Shown here: positions 56,031-64,000 of the stretch, in pieces
How positions within the stretch are numbered: the first letter of the stretch is position 1
How the letters are laid out: each line of letters starts with the position of its first letter
NCBI RefSeq assembly: GCF_016907975.1
Contig: NZ_JAFBCY010000003.1
Location: 806,001-870,000, forward strand
Direction of reading: 5' to 3'
Source: Methylopila capsulata
Lineage (GTDB): Bacteria; Pseudomonadota; Alphaproteobacteria; Rhizobiales; Methylopilaceae
Length of the DNA stretch: 64,000 nucleotides
Made by a program: the position numbers and the translations under genes
Notes under the pieces: model-generated
The model's input: only the letters and a program-made list of their open reading frames with translations
Databases searched by the model: none
Told to the model about the DNA's origin: nothing

Positions 56031-56906
56031 ATGACGACCTCCCGCCCGGAGCGGCGCTTGCCCGAACCCACAGACGCCGCCGCAGCCGCCGCGGCCGCCG
56101 ACCCCTCGCCCGATGGGCCGCCTCCCGCCGGACGGGGCGGCTTCGCGCGGTTCCGCCGCTCGCTGCACGCGCTCTATCACGGCGACAGCCGCGCCGCGCT
56201 GCGGTTCCAGGGCGTCGTGATCCTGATCGACCTCGCGATCATCGCCTTTTTCCTGGCGACGCCGGCGCTCAGCGACCAGCAGATCTACCTCTGGCTCGAC
56301 GTCCTGATCGCGATCGTCGTGGGCCTCGACCTCGCGGCCCGCGCGCTCGCCGCGGCGGACCTGAAGCGCTGGATGCGCCGGCCGGACGTCTGGATCGACG
56401 TCTTCATCTTCGCCACGCTGCTCGCGCCCGCCTGGTTCGCGAACCTCGGCTACCTCAGGGCGCTGCGAATCTGGACGCTCTCGCGCAGCCCGACGATCTG
56501 GCGGGGCCTGCGCCGCCACGGCTTGGCCCATTGGGAGGACGCCACCCGCGCGGTGGTCAACCTCGCCACCTTCCTGATGGTGGTGACCGGCTTCGTCTAC
56601 ACCGGCTTCGCCGGCCGCGCCGAAGGCATCACGTCCTACGTCGACGCGCTCTATTTCACGGTGGCGACGGTCACCACCACGGGCTTCGGCGACATCACCC
56701 TGCCCGGAAGCTGGGGGCGACTGACCTCGGTCGTCGTCATGATCGTGGGCATCTCGCTGTTCGTGCGGCTGGCGCAGGCGATCTTCCGGCCGCGGAAGGT
56801 CTCGTTCTCCTGTCCGCAATGCGCGTTGACCCGGCATGAGCCCGACGCGGTGCACTGCAAGGCCTGCGGCCATCCGCTGAAGATTCCAGACGGCGACGAC
56901 GACTGA
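56031..56906 (+). CDS. Two-pore-loop-type ion channel protein with C-terminal zinc ribbon
   Basis: 291 residues. After a disordered Ala/Pro N-terminus there are about six helices with a voltage-sensor-like segment (NLGYLRALRIWTLSRSPTIWRGLR) and the selectivity filter TVTTTGFGDIT (~210-220), as in K+ channels. The C-terminal 40 residues form a CPQC ... CKACGHP zinc ribbon, an unusual fusion for a bacterial channel. Predicted inner-membrane K+ channel. Start ATG 56031 and a separate promoter region. Confidence 0.87.
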   Translation: MTTSRPERRLPEPTDAAAAAAAADPSPDGPPPAGRGGFARFRRSLHALYHGDSRAALRFQGVVILIDLAIIAFFLATPALSDQQIYLWLDVLIAIVVGLDLAARALAAADLKRWMRRPDVWIDVFIFATLLAPAWFANLGYLRALRIWTLSRSPTIWRGLRRHGLAHWEDATRAVVNLATFLMVVTGFVYTGFAGRAEGITSYVDALYFTVATVTTTGFGDITLPGSWGRLTSVVVMIVGISLFVRLAQAIFRPRKVSFSCPQCALTRHEPDAVHCKACGHPLKIPDGDDD

Positions 56907-57015
56907 GCGCGATCCGTCGGGCCCTTCGCACCGTAACGGCCCGGAACCCGCAGCTGTATTTCCCCGCGTCGGCGACTATGTTCCCGCCAGCCATTCGAGG
57001 AGTTCCAACCGTCCG

Positions 57016-58074
57016 ATGAACGCCCCCTTCAGCCAGGGCGACATGCGCGCCGTGCGCCTGCCCGCCGACCATCCGCCGGTGAAGGTCGGCCGCATCGGCG
57101 TGCTGCTCGTGAACCTCGGCACGCCGGACGGCACCGACTACTGGTCGATGCGGCGCTACCTCAAGGAGTTCCTGTCCGACCGCCGCGTGATCGAGACGCC
57201 GCGCATCATCTGGTGGCCGCTGCTGAACGGGGTCATCCTCACGACCCGGCCCGGCCGCAAGGGCAAGGACTACGCCTCGATCTGGAACAAGGAGCGCGAC
57301 GAGAGCCCGTTGCGCACCATCACCCGCTCGCAGGCGGAAAAGCTCGCGGCGAGCCTCGCCGCGTCCGCGCCCCAGCTCACGGTCGACTGGGCCATGCGCT
57401 ACGGCAACCCCTCGATCCCGTCCCGCATCGAGGCGCTCCAGAAGGAGGGCTGCGACCGCATCCTGCTGGTGCCGCTTTATCCGCAGTACGCCGCGGCGAC
57501 CTCCGCCACCGTCTGCGACAAGGCCTTCGACGCCCTGAAGGCCATGCGGTGGCAGCCGGTGTTGCGCGTCGCTCCGCCCTGGGCCGACGACCCGGTCTAC
57601 ATCGAGGCGCTCGCCAGCCAGCTGACGAAGGAATTGGCCAAGCTGCCGTTCGAGCCCGAGGTCATCCTCGCCTCGTTCCACGGCGTGCCGAAGTCGTACC
57701 TGATGCAGGGCGACCCCTACCACTGCCAGTGCCACAAGACCGCGCGGCTGATGCGCGACGCCCTCGGCCTCGACGAGCAGCGCTTCCGGATCACCTTCCA
57801 GTCCCGCTTCGGACCGGCGGAGTGGCTGCAGCCCTACACCGACAAGACGGTGGAGGCGCTCGCCAAGGAGGGCGTGCGCAACCTCGCGGTCTGCATGCCG
57901 GGCTTCACCGCCGACTGCCTCGAGACGCTGGAGGAGATCGCGGGCGAGAACGCCGAGATCTTCCATCACAACGGCGGCCAGAACTTCGCGGCCATCCCCT
58001 GCCTCAACGACGGCGAGGAGGGCATGCGCGTGATCGAGCACGTCGTGCGCCGCGAACTGATGGGCTGGATCTGA
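57016..58074 (+). CDS. hemH: Ferrochelatase
   Basis: 352 residues. Inserts Fe2+ into protoporphyrin IX, last step of heme synthesis. Motifs: VLLVNLGTPDGTDY, RYLKEFLSDRRVIE, YGNPSIPSRIEAL, VPLYPQYAAATSATV and the catalytic His222 in LASFHGVPKSYL; later ITFQSRFGPAEWLQPYT and GFTADCLETLEEI. Cys237 and Cys239 in YHCQCHK sit next to the active site and could take part in an Fe-S cluster as in some alphaproteobacterial enzymes (not proved). ATG 57016. Confidence 0.96.
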   Translation: MNAPFSQGDMRAVRLPADHPPVKVGRIGVLLVNLGTPDGTDYWSMRRYLKEFLSDRRVIETPRIIWWPLLNGVILTTRPGRKGKDYASIWNKERDESPLRTITRSQAEKLAASLAASAPQLTVDWAMRYGNPSIPSRIEALQKEGCDRILLVPLYPQYAAATSATVCDKAFDALKAMRWQPVLRVAPPWADDPVYIEALASQLTKELAKLPFEPEVILASFHGVPKSYLMQGDPYHCQCHKTARLMRDALGLDEQRFRITFQSRFGPAEWLQPYTDKTVEALAKEGVRNLAVCMPGFTADCLETLEEIAGENAEIFHHNGGQNFAAIPCLNDGEEGMRVIEHVVRRELMGWI

Positions 58075-58278
58075 GAAAAACGCCGCCGCGGCGCACAGGC
58101 GTCGCCATAATACCGTCTCCCGAAGGACTCAATCGCGCCTTTCTCGCCCGCGTACTCGTTATGGACTCTTGGGGCCGACTCGCCCCGAGGGGTATGGTGA
58201 CGCTGATTCGTGAGGGGCGCGCGCGGGGCGTATGGCGCGCCTTGCGCGGCGAACGCCGCACCGACGGGGGCTCACCAG

Positions 58279-60708
58279 ATGCACGACCGGCCGCGCCGCG
58301 CCGTCGCTCCTATTGTCGTCGCCGCGACGGCGCTCTCCGTTCAGCCGGCCGCGGCCGCGCCGTTCGGAGCGCCTGAGACCGCCGCGCTGTCGCTCTTTCT
58401 CGGCGCCCTGTTCGTCGCCGCCCTCACCTCCATCCTGTTCCTGCGCACGCGCCAGCGCCTCGCCGAGGCCCAGAGCGCCGCGGCCGCCGAGATCGCCGAG
58501 CTGCGCTCGCGGCTCGACCGCTCCGAAGCGCTGGTCGCGACCGAGCCGCAGGTGATGATCATCTGGCGGGCGGGCGCCGAGACCCCGGAGCTGGTCGGCG
58601 ATCCGGCGCGCCTGACCGGCATGCCCGCCGGCCGCCGCCTGCTCGCCTTCGGGACCTGGCTCGAACCCGAGGCCGCCCGCGCTCTCGACGCCCGGCTGGA
58701 CGCGCTCCGCCAGCGCGGAGAGCCGTTCCGCCTGATGCTGCGCACGCCCGAGGGCGGCCACCTGGAGACCGAAGGCCGCCCTGTCGGCGCGGCCGTCGTG
58801 CTGCGGCTGCGCGACGTCACGGGCGAGCGCCTCGCCCGCGCCGAGATCGAGGACCGCAACGCCGAGCTCTCCGGCGCCCTGGCGCGCGCCACCGCCCTGC
58901 TGGAATCCCTGACGCAGCCGGTCTGGATCCGCGACGCCGACGGCCGGCTGACCTACGCCAACGAGGCCTATGCCCGCGCGGTCGAGGCCAGGACCGGCGC
59001 GGACGCGGTCGAGCAGGGCGCCGAGTTCCTGGACCAGCCGCTGCGCGCCGCCGCCGCGCGCGCCAACCAGGCCGGCCAGGTGTTCCGCCGCCGGGCGCCC
59101 GCGGTTTTCGCCGGCGCCCGCCGCATCTTCGACGTGGTCGAGGCGCCCTCGCCCTCGGGCTCGGCCGCGATCGCCGTCGACGTCTCCGAGCTCGAGGACG
59201 TCCGCGCCGACCTGTCGCGCCAGATGGAGGCCCACCGCCGGACGCTCGACGAGCTCGCGACCGCGGTGGCGATCTTCCGCAAGGACGGCGCGCTCGCCTT
59301 CCACAACCAGTCCTACCGCCAGCTCTGGACGCTCGACCCCGCCTTCCTGGACGGCGGCCCGAGCGACGCCACCATCCTCGACCGGCTGCGCGCCGAGCGC
59401 CGGCTCCCCGAAGAGGCCGACTTCCGCAAGTGGAAGGCCGAGCTGCATGAGGCCTACCGCGCGATGGAGCCGCGCGAGCATTGGTGGCACCTGCCCGACG
59501 GCCGCACGCTGCGCGTGGTCGCGGCGCCGAACCCCGAAGGCGGCGTCACCTACCTCTTCGACGATGTCACCGAGAAGATCGCCCTGGAGAGCCGTTTCAA
59601 CGCGCTGTCCAAGGTGCAGCGCGAGACGCTCGACCATCTGCAGGAGGCGGTCGCGGTGTTCGCCTCCGACGGCCGGCTCACGCTGCACAACCCGGCCTTC
59701 GCCAGCCTGTGGCGGCTGTCCGAGGCGGACCTCGCCAACCGCCCGCACGCCGACGAAATCCTCAAGGCCTGCAGCGCGCGCCACGCCGACGTCGAGCTCT
59801 GGCGCCAGCTCAAGATGGCGATGACCGCCATGCCGGACGAGCGCCAGCCGGTGATCGCCCGGATCGACCGCGACCGCGCCGGCATCGTCGACGTCATCAC
59901 CCTACCGCTGCCCGACGGCGGCACGCTCGCCACCTTCACCGACGTCACCGCCAGCGTGAACGTCGAGCGGGCGCTGCGCGAGCGCGCCGAGGCGCTCGAA
60001 GCCGCCGACCGGCTCAAGAACGACTTCGTCAACCACGTGTCCTACGAGCTGCGCTCGCCGCTCACCAACATCATCGGCTTCGGCCAATTGCTGGGCGACG
60101 CCCGGCTGGGCGCGCTTTCGCCCAAGCAGCGCGAATACGTCGAGCACATCCTGTCGTCCTCGGCCGCCCTGCTCGCGATCATCAACGACATCCTCGACCT
60201 CACCACCATCGACGCCGGCGCCATGGAGCTGGAGCTCGGCCCGGTCGAGGTACGAGAGAGCATCGACGCCGCGGTCGAAGGCGTGCGCGACCGGCTTGCG
60301 GAGGCGGGGCTCCGGCTCGAAATCGACGTCTCCCCCTCGGTCGGCTCGTTCGTCGCCGACGGCAAGCGCGTGCGCCAGGTGCTGTTCAACCTGCTCGCAA
60401 ACGCCATAGGATTCTCCCAGCCCGGCCTGCCGATCCGGCTGTCCGCGCGCCGCGAGGAGGACGCCGTGGTGTTCCAGGTCTCAGATCGAGGTTCCGGGAT
60501 CCCGCCCGAGATGATCGAGAAGGTCTTCGACCGCTTCGAAAGCCGCACCGCCGGCGCCCGCCACCGCGGGGTCGGCCTCGGCCTGTCGATCGTCCGCTCC
60601 TTCGTGGAGCTGCACGGCGGCCGCGTGGCGATCGACAGCGGGCTCGGCCGCGGCACCATCGTCACCTGCCGCTTCCCCGCAGGCCAGATCGCGGCCGCCG
60701 CGGAATGA
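58279..60708 (+). CDS. divL: DivL-type tyrosine kinase-like sensor
   Basis: 809 residues from ATG 58279. Residues ~30-60 form a membrane segment, then three PAS-like regions (~205-310, ~320-435, ~445-560), dimerisation helix and HATPase ([43 protein letters not shown]). The normal phospho-His position is Tyr589 in [16 protein letters not shown] (codon TAC at 60043-60045). This is the DivL hallmark: in Caulobacter DivL is a noncanonical kinase that interacts with CckA and controls CtrA. Its stop overlaps the TsaE-AmgK gene. The 204-base gap to hemH has no clear site. Confidence 0.92.
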   Translation: MHDRPRRAVAPIVVAATALSVQPAAAAPFGAPETAALSLFLGALFVAALTSILFLRTRQRLAEAQSAAAAEIAELRSRLDRSEALVATEPQVMIIWRAGAETPELVGDPARLTGMPAGRRLLAFGTWLEPEAARALDARLDALRQRGEPFRLMLRTPEGGHLETEGRPVGAAVVLRLRDVTGERLARAEIEDRNAELSGALARATALLESLTQPVWIRDADGRLTYANEAYARAVEARTGADAVEQGAEFLDQPLRAAAARANQAGQVFRRRAPAVFAGARRIFDVVEAPSPSGSAAIAVDVSELEDVRADLSRQMEAHRRTLDELATAVAIFRKDGALAFHNQSYRQLWTLDPAFLDGGPSDATILDRLRAERRLPEEADFRKWKAELHEAYRAMEPREHWWHLPDGRTLRVVAAPNPEGGVTYLFDDVTEKIALESRFNALSKVQRETLDHLQEAVAVFASDGRLTLHNPAFASLWRLSEADLANRPHADEILKACSARHADVELWRQLKMAMTAMPDERQPVIARIDRDRAGIVDVITLPLPDGGTLATFTDVTASVNVERALRERAEALEAADRLKNDFVNHVSYELRSPLTNIIGFGQLLGDARLGALSPKQREYVEHILSSSAALLAIINDILDLTTIDAGAMELELGPVEVRESIDAAVEGVRDRLAEAGLRLEIDVSPSVGSFVADGKRVRQVLFNLLANAIGFSQPGLPIRLSARREEDAVVFQVSDRGSGIPPEMIEKVFDRFESRTAGARHRGVGLGLSIVRSFVELHGGRVAIDSGLGRGTIVTCRFPAGQIAAAAE

Positions 60709-62264
60709 AGGGCCCCGCCAGCATGATCGGCGCCGCGCGCAAGGCGACGCCGGGCGTCGAGACCTGGGAGCTCGCGCTCGCCGACGAAGCCGCGACCGCG
60801 GCGCTCGCCGCCGACGTCGCCCGCATCCTTCGCCCCGGCGATCTGATGACGCTGTCGGGCGACCTCGGCGCCGGCAAGACCACTTTCGCCCGCGCCCTGG
60901 TGCGCGCCCGCGCCGGCGACCCCGAGCTCGAGGCCCCGAGCCCGACCTTCACCCTGCTCCAGATCTACGACCTGCCGCGCGGTGCGATCGTCCACGCCGA
61001 CCTCTATCGCCTCACCGGTCCGGAGGAGTTGGAGGAGCTCGGCTGGGAGGAAGCCGGCGAAGACGCGATCGTGCTGGTGGAATGGCCGGACCGCATCGGC
61101 GCGGACCTTCCGCCGGACCGGCTGGACCTCACGCTAGACCTCGGCGCGAGCCCGGAGTCCCGCAAGGCGCGGCTGTCGGGCTACGGCGCCTTCGGCCATC
61201 GGCTGGCGCGGCTGCGCGACGGCCGGCGCTTCCTCGACGCCGCCGGATGGGGCGAGGCCGCGCGCGCCCACGTGCAGGGCGACGCCTCGAGCCGGCTCTA
61301 CGAGCGCCTGACGCTCGGCGACCGCACGGCCATCCTGATGGACGCCCCGCCCCGCGCCCACGGCCCCGCGATCTACGACGGCAAGAGCTACCTCACGCTC
61401 GCCCGCCTCGCCGTCGACGTGAAGCCCTTCGTCGCGGTGGCCGACGCCTTGCGCGCCTTCGGCTACGGCGCGCCCGAGATCTACGCGCAGGACCTCGCCA
61501 ACGGATTCCTGCTGGTGGAGGACCTGGGCTATGAGCCGGTGGCCGCCGGACAAGCGATCGCGAGCCGCTACGAGACCGCCGTGGAGCTTCTGGCCGACCT
61601 CCACGGCCGGTCGACGCCGACGGAGCTGCCGGTCGGCCGCGAGCTTTACAGCGTGCCGCCCTACGACCTGCCCGCGATGCTGGTCGAGGTCGACCTGCTG
61701 CTCGACTGGTACATGCCGCATGTGGCCGGCGCCGCTCCCGCGCCAGAGGCCCGCGCCGAGTTCCGGGCGCTCTGGGCCGCCGCGCTCGCGCCGATCCTCG
61801 ACGAGACCCCGACCTGGACGCTGCGCGACTACCACTCGCCGAACCTCACCTGGCGCGACGACCGCGAGGGGCTGCAGCGCCTCGGCGTGCTGGACTTCCA
61901 GGACATGGTGTTCGGCCCGCCGGCCTACGACGTCGTCTCGCTGCTGCAGGACGCCCGCGTCGACATGCCGGAAGGGCTCGAGCTCGCGCTCGCCGCCCGC
62001 TATCTGGAGCGGCGGCGCCGCGCCGACCCCGGCTTCGACCCCCGCGCCTTCGCCCGCGCCTACGCCACCTTGGGCGCGCAGCGCGCGACCAAGATCCTCG
62101 GCGTCTTCGTGCGGCTCGCCAAGCGCGACGGCAAGCCGGGTTACCTCGGCCACATCCCACGGGTGCGGCGCGCGCTCGCCGCCAACCTCGCCCATCCCGA
62201 CCTCGCCGATCTCGCGGCCTGGTGCGCGGCCAATCTCGACCTGACGGAGACACCGGACCGTTGA
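60705..62264 (+). CDS. Fused TsaE (t6A ATPase) and AmgK-type sugar kinase
   Basis: 519 residues from ATG 60705 overlapping the divL stop. Residues ~15-160 are Tsa[19 protein letters not shown] (Walker A), [17 protein letters not shown] and VLVEWPDRI. Residues ~175-515 are an aminoglycoside-phosphotransferase-like kinase: [25 protein letters not shown] and [17 protein letters not shown], matching AmgK (N-acetylmuramate/N-acetylglucosamine kinase of the MurNAc recycling route). MurU follows directly. The fusion is typical of Hyphomicrobiales. Both activities are inferred from sequence. Confidence 0.88.
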   Translation: MKGPASMIGAARKATPGVETWELALADEAATAALAADVARILRPGDLMTLSGDLGAGKTTFARALVRARAGDPELEAPSPTFTLLQIYDLPRGAIVHADLYRLTGPEELEELGWEEAGEDAIVLVEWPDRIGADLPPDRLDLTLDLGASPESRKARLSGYGAFGHRLARLRDGRRFLDAAGWGEAARAHVQGDASSRLYERLTLGDRTAILMDAPPRAHGPAIYDGKSYLTLARLAVDVKPFVAVADALRAFGYGAPEIYAQDLANGFLLVEDLGYEPVAAGQAIASRYETAVELLADLHGRSTPTELPVGRELYSVPPYDLPAMLVEVDLLLDWYMPHVAGAAPAPEARAEFRALWAAALAPILDETPTWTLRDYHSPNLTWRDDREGLQRLGVLDFQDMVFGPPAYDVVSLLQDARVDMPEGLELALAARYLERRRRADPGFDPRAFARAYATLGAQRATKILGVFVRLAKRDGKPGYLGHIPRVRRALAANLAHPDLADLAAWCAANLDLTETPDR

Positions 62265-62983
62265 GCGCCGCGATCACCGACGCCATGGTGCTGGCCGCTG
62301 GCCTCGGCACGCGGATGAAGCCCATCACCGAAACGAAGCCGAAGCCGCTGGTCGAGGTCGGCGGCGCGACGCTGGTCGACCATGTGCTGGACCGGCTGGC
62401 AGACGGCGGCGTCGCCCGCGCCGTCGTCAACGTCCACCACCACGCCGACCAGATGGAGCGGCACCTCGCCGCCCGGACGACGCCGGCGATCGTGATTTCC
62501 GACGAGCGCGACCGGCTGATGGATTCCGGCGGCGGCGTCGCGCGGGCGCTTCCGCTGCTGACGGGGGACGCCGTCTTCATCGCCAACGCCGACACCTTCT
62601 GGATCGACGGCGCGCGCTCCAACGTGGCCCGCATGGCCGAGGCCTGGGACCCGTCGCGGATGGACGCGCTGCTGATGGTGGCGGCGCTCACCGCCAGCGT
62701 CGGTTTCGACGGGGCCGGCGACTTCGCCTTCGCCGCCGACGGACGTCTCACCCGACGCGCCGAGAACCAGGTCACCCCCTTCGCCTACGCCGGCCTCGCG
62801 GTGATGCCGCGCGCCGCGTTCGAAGCCGCCGGCGACGCGCCGTTCTCGCTCAACCGGCTCTGGAACGACGCCATCGAGCGGGAACGCCTGTTCGGCCTCC
62901 GCCTCGACGGCCTGTGGCTGCACGTCGGCACGCCCGAAGCCATCGTCGAGGCCGACCGCGCCATCGCGCTCTCCGCGGTCTGA
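62261..62983 (+). CDS. murU: MurNAc-1-phosphate uridylyltransferase (MurU)
   Basis: 240 residues from TTG 62261, overlapping the preceding stop; no ATG fits, since the first Met inside (in the AMVLAAGLG motif) is too late. Nucleotidyltransferase motif [36 protein letters not shown] and [10 protein letters not shown]. MurU makes UDP-MurNAc from MurNAc-1-P in cell-wall recycling, after AmgK. The usual next genes in relatives (addB/addA) are absent; sppA follows instead. Confidence 0.87.
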   Translation: MSAAITDAMVLAAGLGTRMKPITETKPKPLVEVGGATLVDHVLDRLADGGVARAVVNVHHHADQMERHLAARTTPAIVISDERDRLMDSGGGVARALPLLTGDAVFIANADTFWIDGARSNVARMAEAWDPSRMDALLMVAALTASVGFDGAGDFAFAADGRLTRRAENQVTPFAYAGLAVMPRAAFEAAGDAPFSLNRLWNDAIERERLFGLRLDGLWLHVGTPEAIVEADRAIALSAV

Positions 62984-63076
62984 GCGGAGCGCCGCAACGC
63001 TCAGGCGAGAATGGAAGACAGCGCGCGGCCGGCCATGCTACGCCTCCTCGCCCGACCGCCGCACAGGGACGACGCC

Positions 63077-64000
63077 ATGGCCCTCGACGCCGAATCCATC
63101 ATCGAGCGACGCGCGCTGCGGCGCCGGCTGGCGATCTGGCGCGTCGGCGCGATCGCGCTGGTCGGCCTCGTCATCGTGGTCGGCGCGCTTGCGGCCTTCG
63201 GGGGCGGCGCACGGAAGCCCGGCCCGCGCGAGGCGCACATCGCCAAGGTCGAGATCTCGGGCGTCATCATGGACGACGAGAAGCGCCAGAAGCTGCTCAA
63301 GGACATCGACAAGAGCGATGCCAAGGGCGTCCTGCTGGTCGTCAACAGCCCCGGCGGCGGCGTGACCGCCTCCGAGGACATCTACCTCGCCGTCCGCAAG
63401 ATCGCCGAGAAGCGCCCGGTCGTCGCCGTCGTCGAGACGCTCGCGGCCTCGGGCGGCTACATCGCCGCCATCGCCGCCGACCACATCGTCGCCCGCGAGA
63501 CCTCGATCACCGGCTCGATCGGCGTGCTGGCGCAGTACCCGAACTTCACCGGCCTGCTGGAGAAGCTCGGCGTCCAGGTGGAGTCCGTGAAGTCCTCGCC
63601 GCTGAAGGCCGCGCCGAACGGCGTGGAGCCGACCAGCCCGGAGGCGCGCAAGGCGCTGGAGGCGCTGATCCTCGACAGCTACGCTTGGTTCAAGACGCTG
63701 GTCTCGGAGCGCCGCAAGCTCGACGGCGCGGGCCTGGCCACCGTCGTCGACGGCCGCGTCTTCACCGGCCGGCAGGCGATCGGCCTGAAGCTCGTGGACG
63801 AGATCGGCGGCGAGGACCAGGCCATCGCCTGGCTCGGAACCCAGGGCGTGAACGTCGATCTGCCCGTGCGCGAGTGGAAGCCGAACCAGGGCGGGCTGGC
63901 GCGGCTCGGCCTCGCCGGCATGGCGGCCTCGGCCGCTGACGCTCTCGGCTTTCCGGCGCTCGGCGCCGCGCTTCGGACCGGCGGCGACGGCCGCCCGCTG
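63077..64000 (+). CDS. sppA: Signal peptide peptidase SppA, N-terminal part (cut by window edge)
   Basis: 308 residues visible from ATG 63077 (an in-frame ATG at 63035 is possible). N-terminal membrane helix (residues ~20-47, WRVGAIALVGLVIVVGALAAF), S49-type serine protease: VNSPGGGVTASEDI, the catalytic Ser in VETLAASGGYIAAIAAD, SITGSIGVL, and Lys in ESVKSSPLKAAPNG; later VVDGRVFTGRQAIGLKLVDEIG. Degrades cleaved signal peptides in the membrane. The right end of the window cuts the C-terminus, usually about 20 further residues. Confidence 0.92.
   Translation, partial: MALDAESIIERRALRRRLAIWRVGAIALVGLVIVVGALAAFGGGARKPGPREAHIAKVEISGVIMDDEKRQKLLKDIDKSDAKGVLLVVNSPGGGVTASEDIYLAVRKIAEKRPVVAVVETLAASGGYIAAIAADHIVARETSITGSIGVLAQYPNFTGLLEKLGVQVESVKSSPLKAAPNGVEPTSPEARKALEALILDSYAWFKTLVSERRKLDGAGLATVVDGRVFTGRQAIGLKLVDEIGGEDQAIAWLGTQGVNVDLPVREWKPNQGGLARLGLAGMAASAADALGFPALGAALRTGGDGRPL

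Overview
The window is 64 kb of very GC-rich DNA with dense, mostly short-gapped genes and frequent ATGA/GTGA start-stop overlaps. Gene content points to an alphaproteobacterium of the order Hyphomicrobiales (Rhizobiales): homospermidine synthase, a DivL-type tyrosine kinase, a fused TsaE-AmgK gene followed by MurU, and a mesaconyl-CoA hydratase of the ethylmalonyl-CoA pathway. The last, with ATP-type PEP carboxykinase and an intracellular PHB depolymerase-type esterase, would fit a Methylopila/Hansschlegelia/Methylobacterium-like methylotroph; this genus-level placement is inference. I saw no rRNA, tRNA, CRISPR array, transposase or prophage, and no gene-free stretch longer than about 300 bases.

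Layout. 1-596: 5' part of hss, cut by the window edge. 721-4589: a bufferin-type RiPP locus (bufA precursor, bufB MNIO enzyme, bufC partner, DoxX membrane protein) divergent from an ECF sigma factor and its NrsF-type membrane anti-sigma factor; both transcripts begin behind the same motif, TGTAACG-N16-CG(A/T)A. 4725-11763: small envelope proteins, Kbp-like BON-LysM protein, a class II amidotransferase, a NhaD/CitMHS-type transporter, ChaA, MetW and a methyltransferase. 11771-16789: a hybrid sensor kinase and a large MscS channel. 17046-24860: amino-acid and carbon metabolism (argE, mesaconyl-CoA hydratase, asd, leuB) with small unknown genes and a glyoxalase. 24997-31760: BI-1 family protein, L,D-transpeptidase, and a signalling block: CenR-like regulator, cNMP-binding protein, LOV blue-light histidine kinase with single-domain response regulator, and a GGDEF/EAL protein behind a consensus CtrA box.

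31839-42648: leuC, GNAT, pckA, PHB depolymerase-type esterase behind a striking palindrome, a trehalose-synthase-like plus alpha-glucosidase pair, and a WD40 protein. 42935-48793: zinc region, with a Zur-like operator, a His-rich mini membrane protein, an ATPase-permease-binding protein transporter, xerC and a CobW-family metallochaperone GTPase with a His tract. 48896-55902: a gamma-glutamyltransferase-like protein lacking the catalytic Thr, phnM plus a 2H phosphoesterase without the C-P lyase core, a DUF1007-NicO metal transporter pair, ArsR/monooxygenase pair and a Uma2 protein. 56031-64000: ion channel with a C-terminal zinc ribbon, hemH, divL, tsaE-amgK, murU and sppA (cut by the right edge).

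Themes: metal and envelope homeostasis (bufferin/copper, zinc, nickel/cobalt, calcium), and CtrA-type cell-cycle signalling (DivL, CenR-like regulator, CtrA box before a c-di-GMP enzyme). Several families of dispersed palindromic intergenic repeats punctuate the region.
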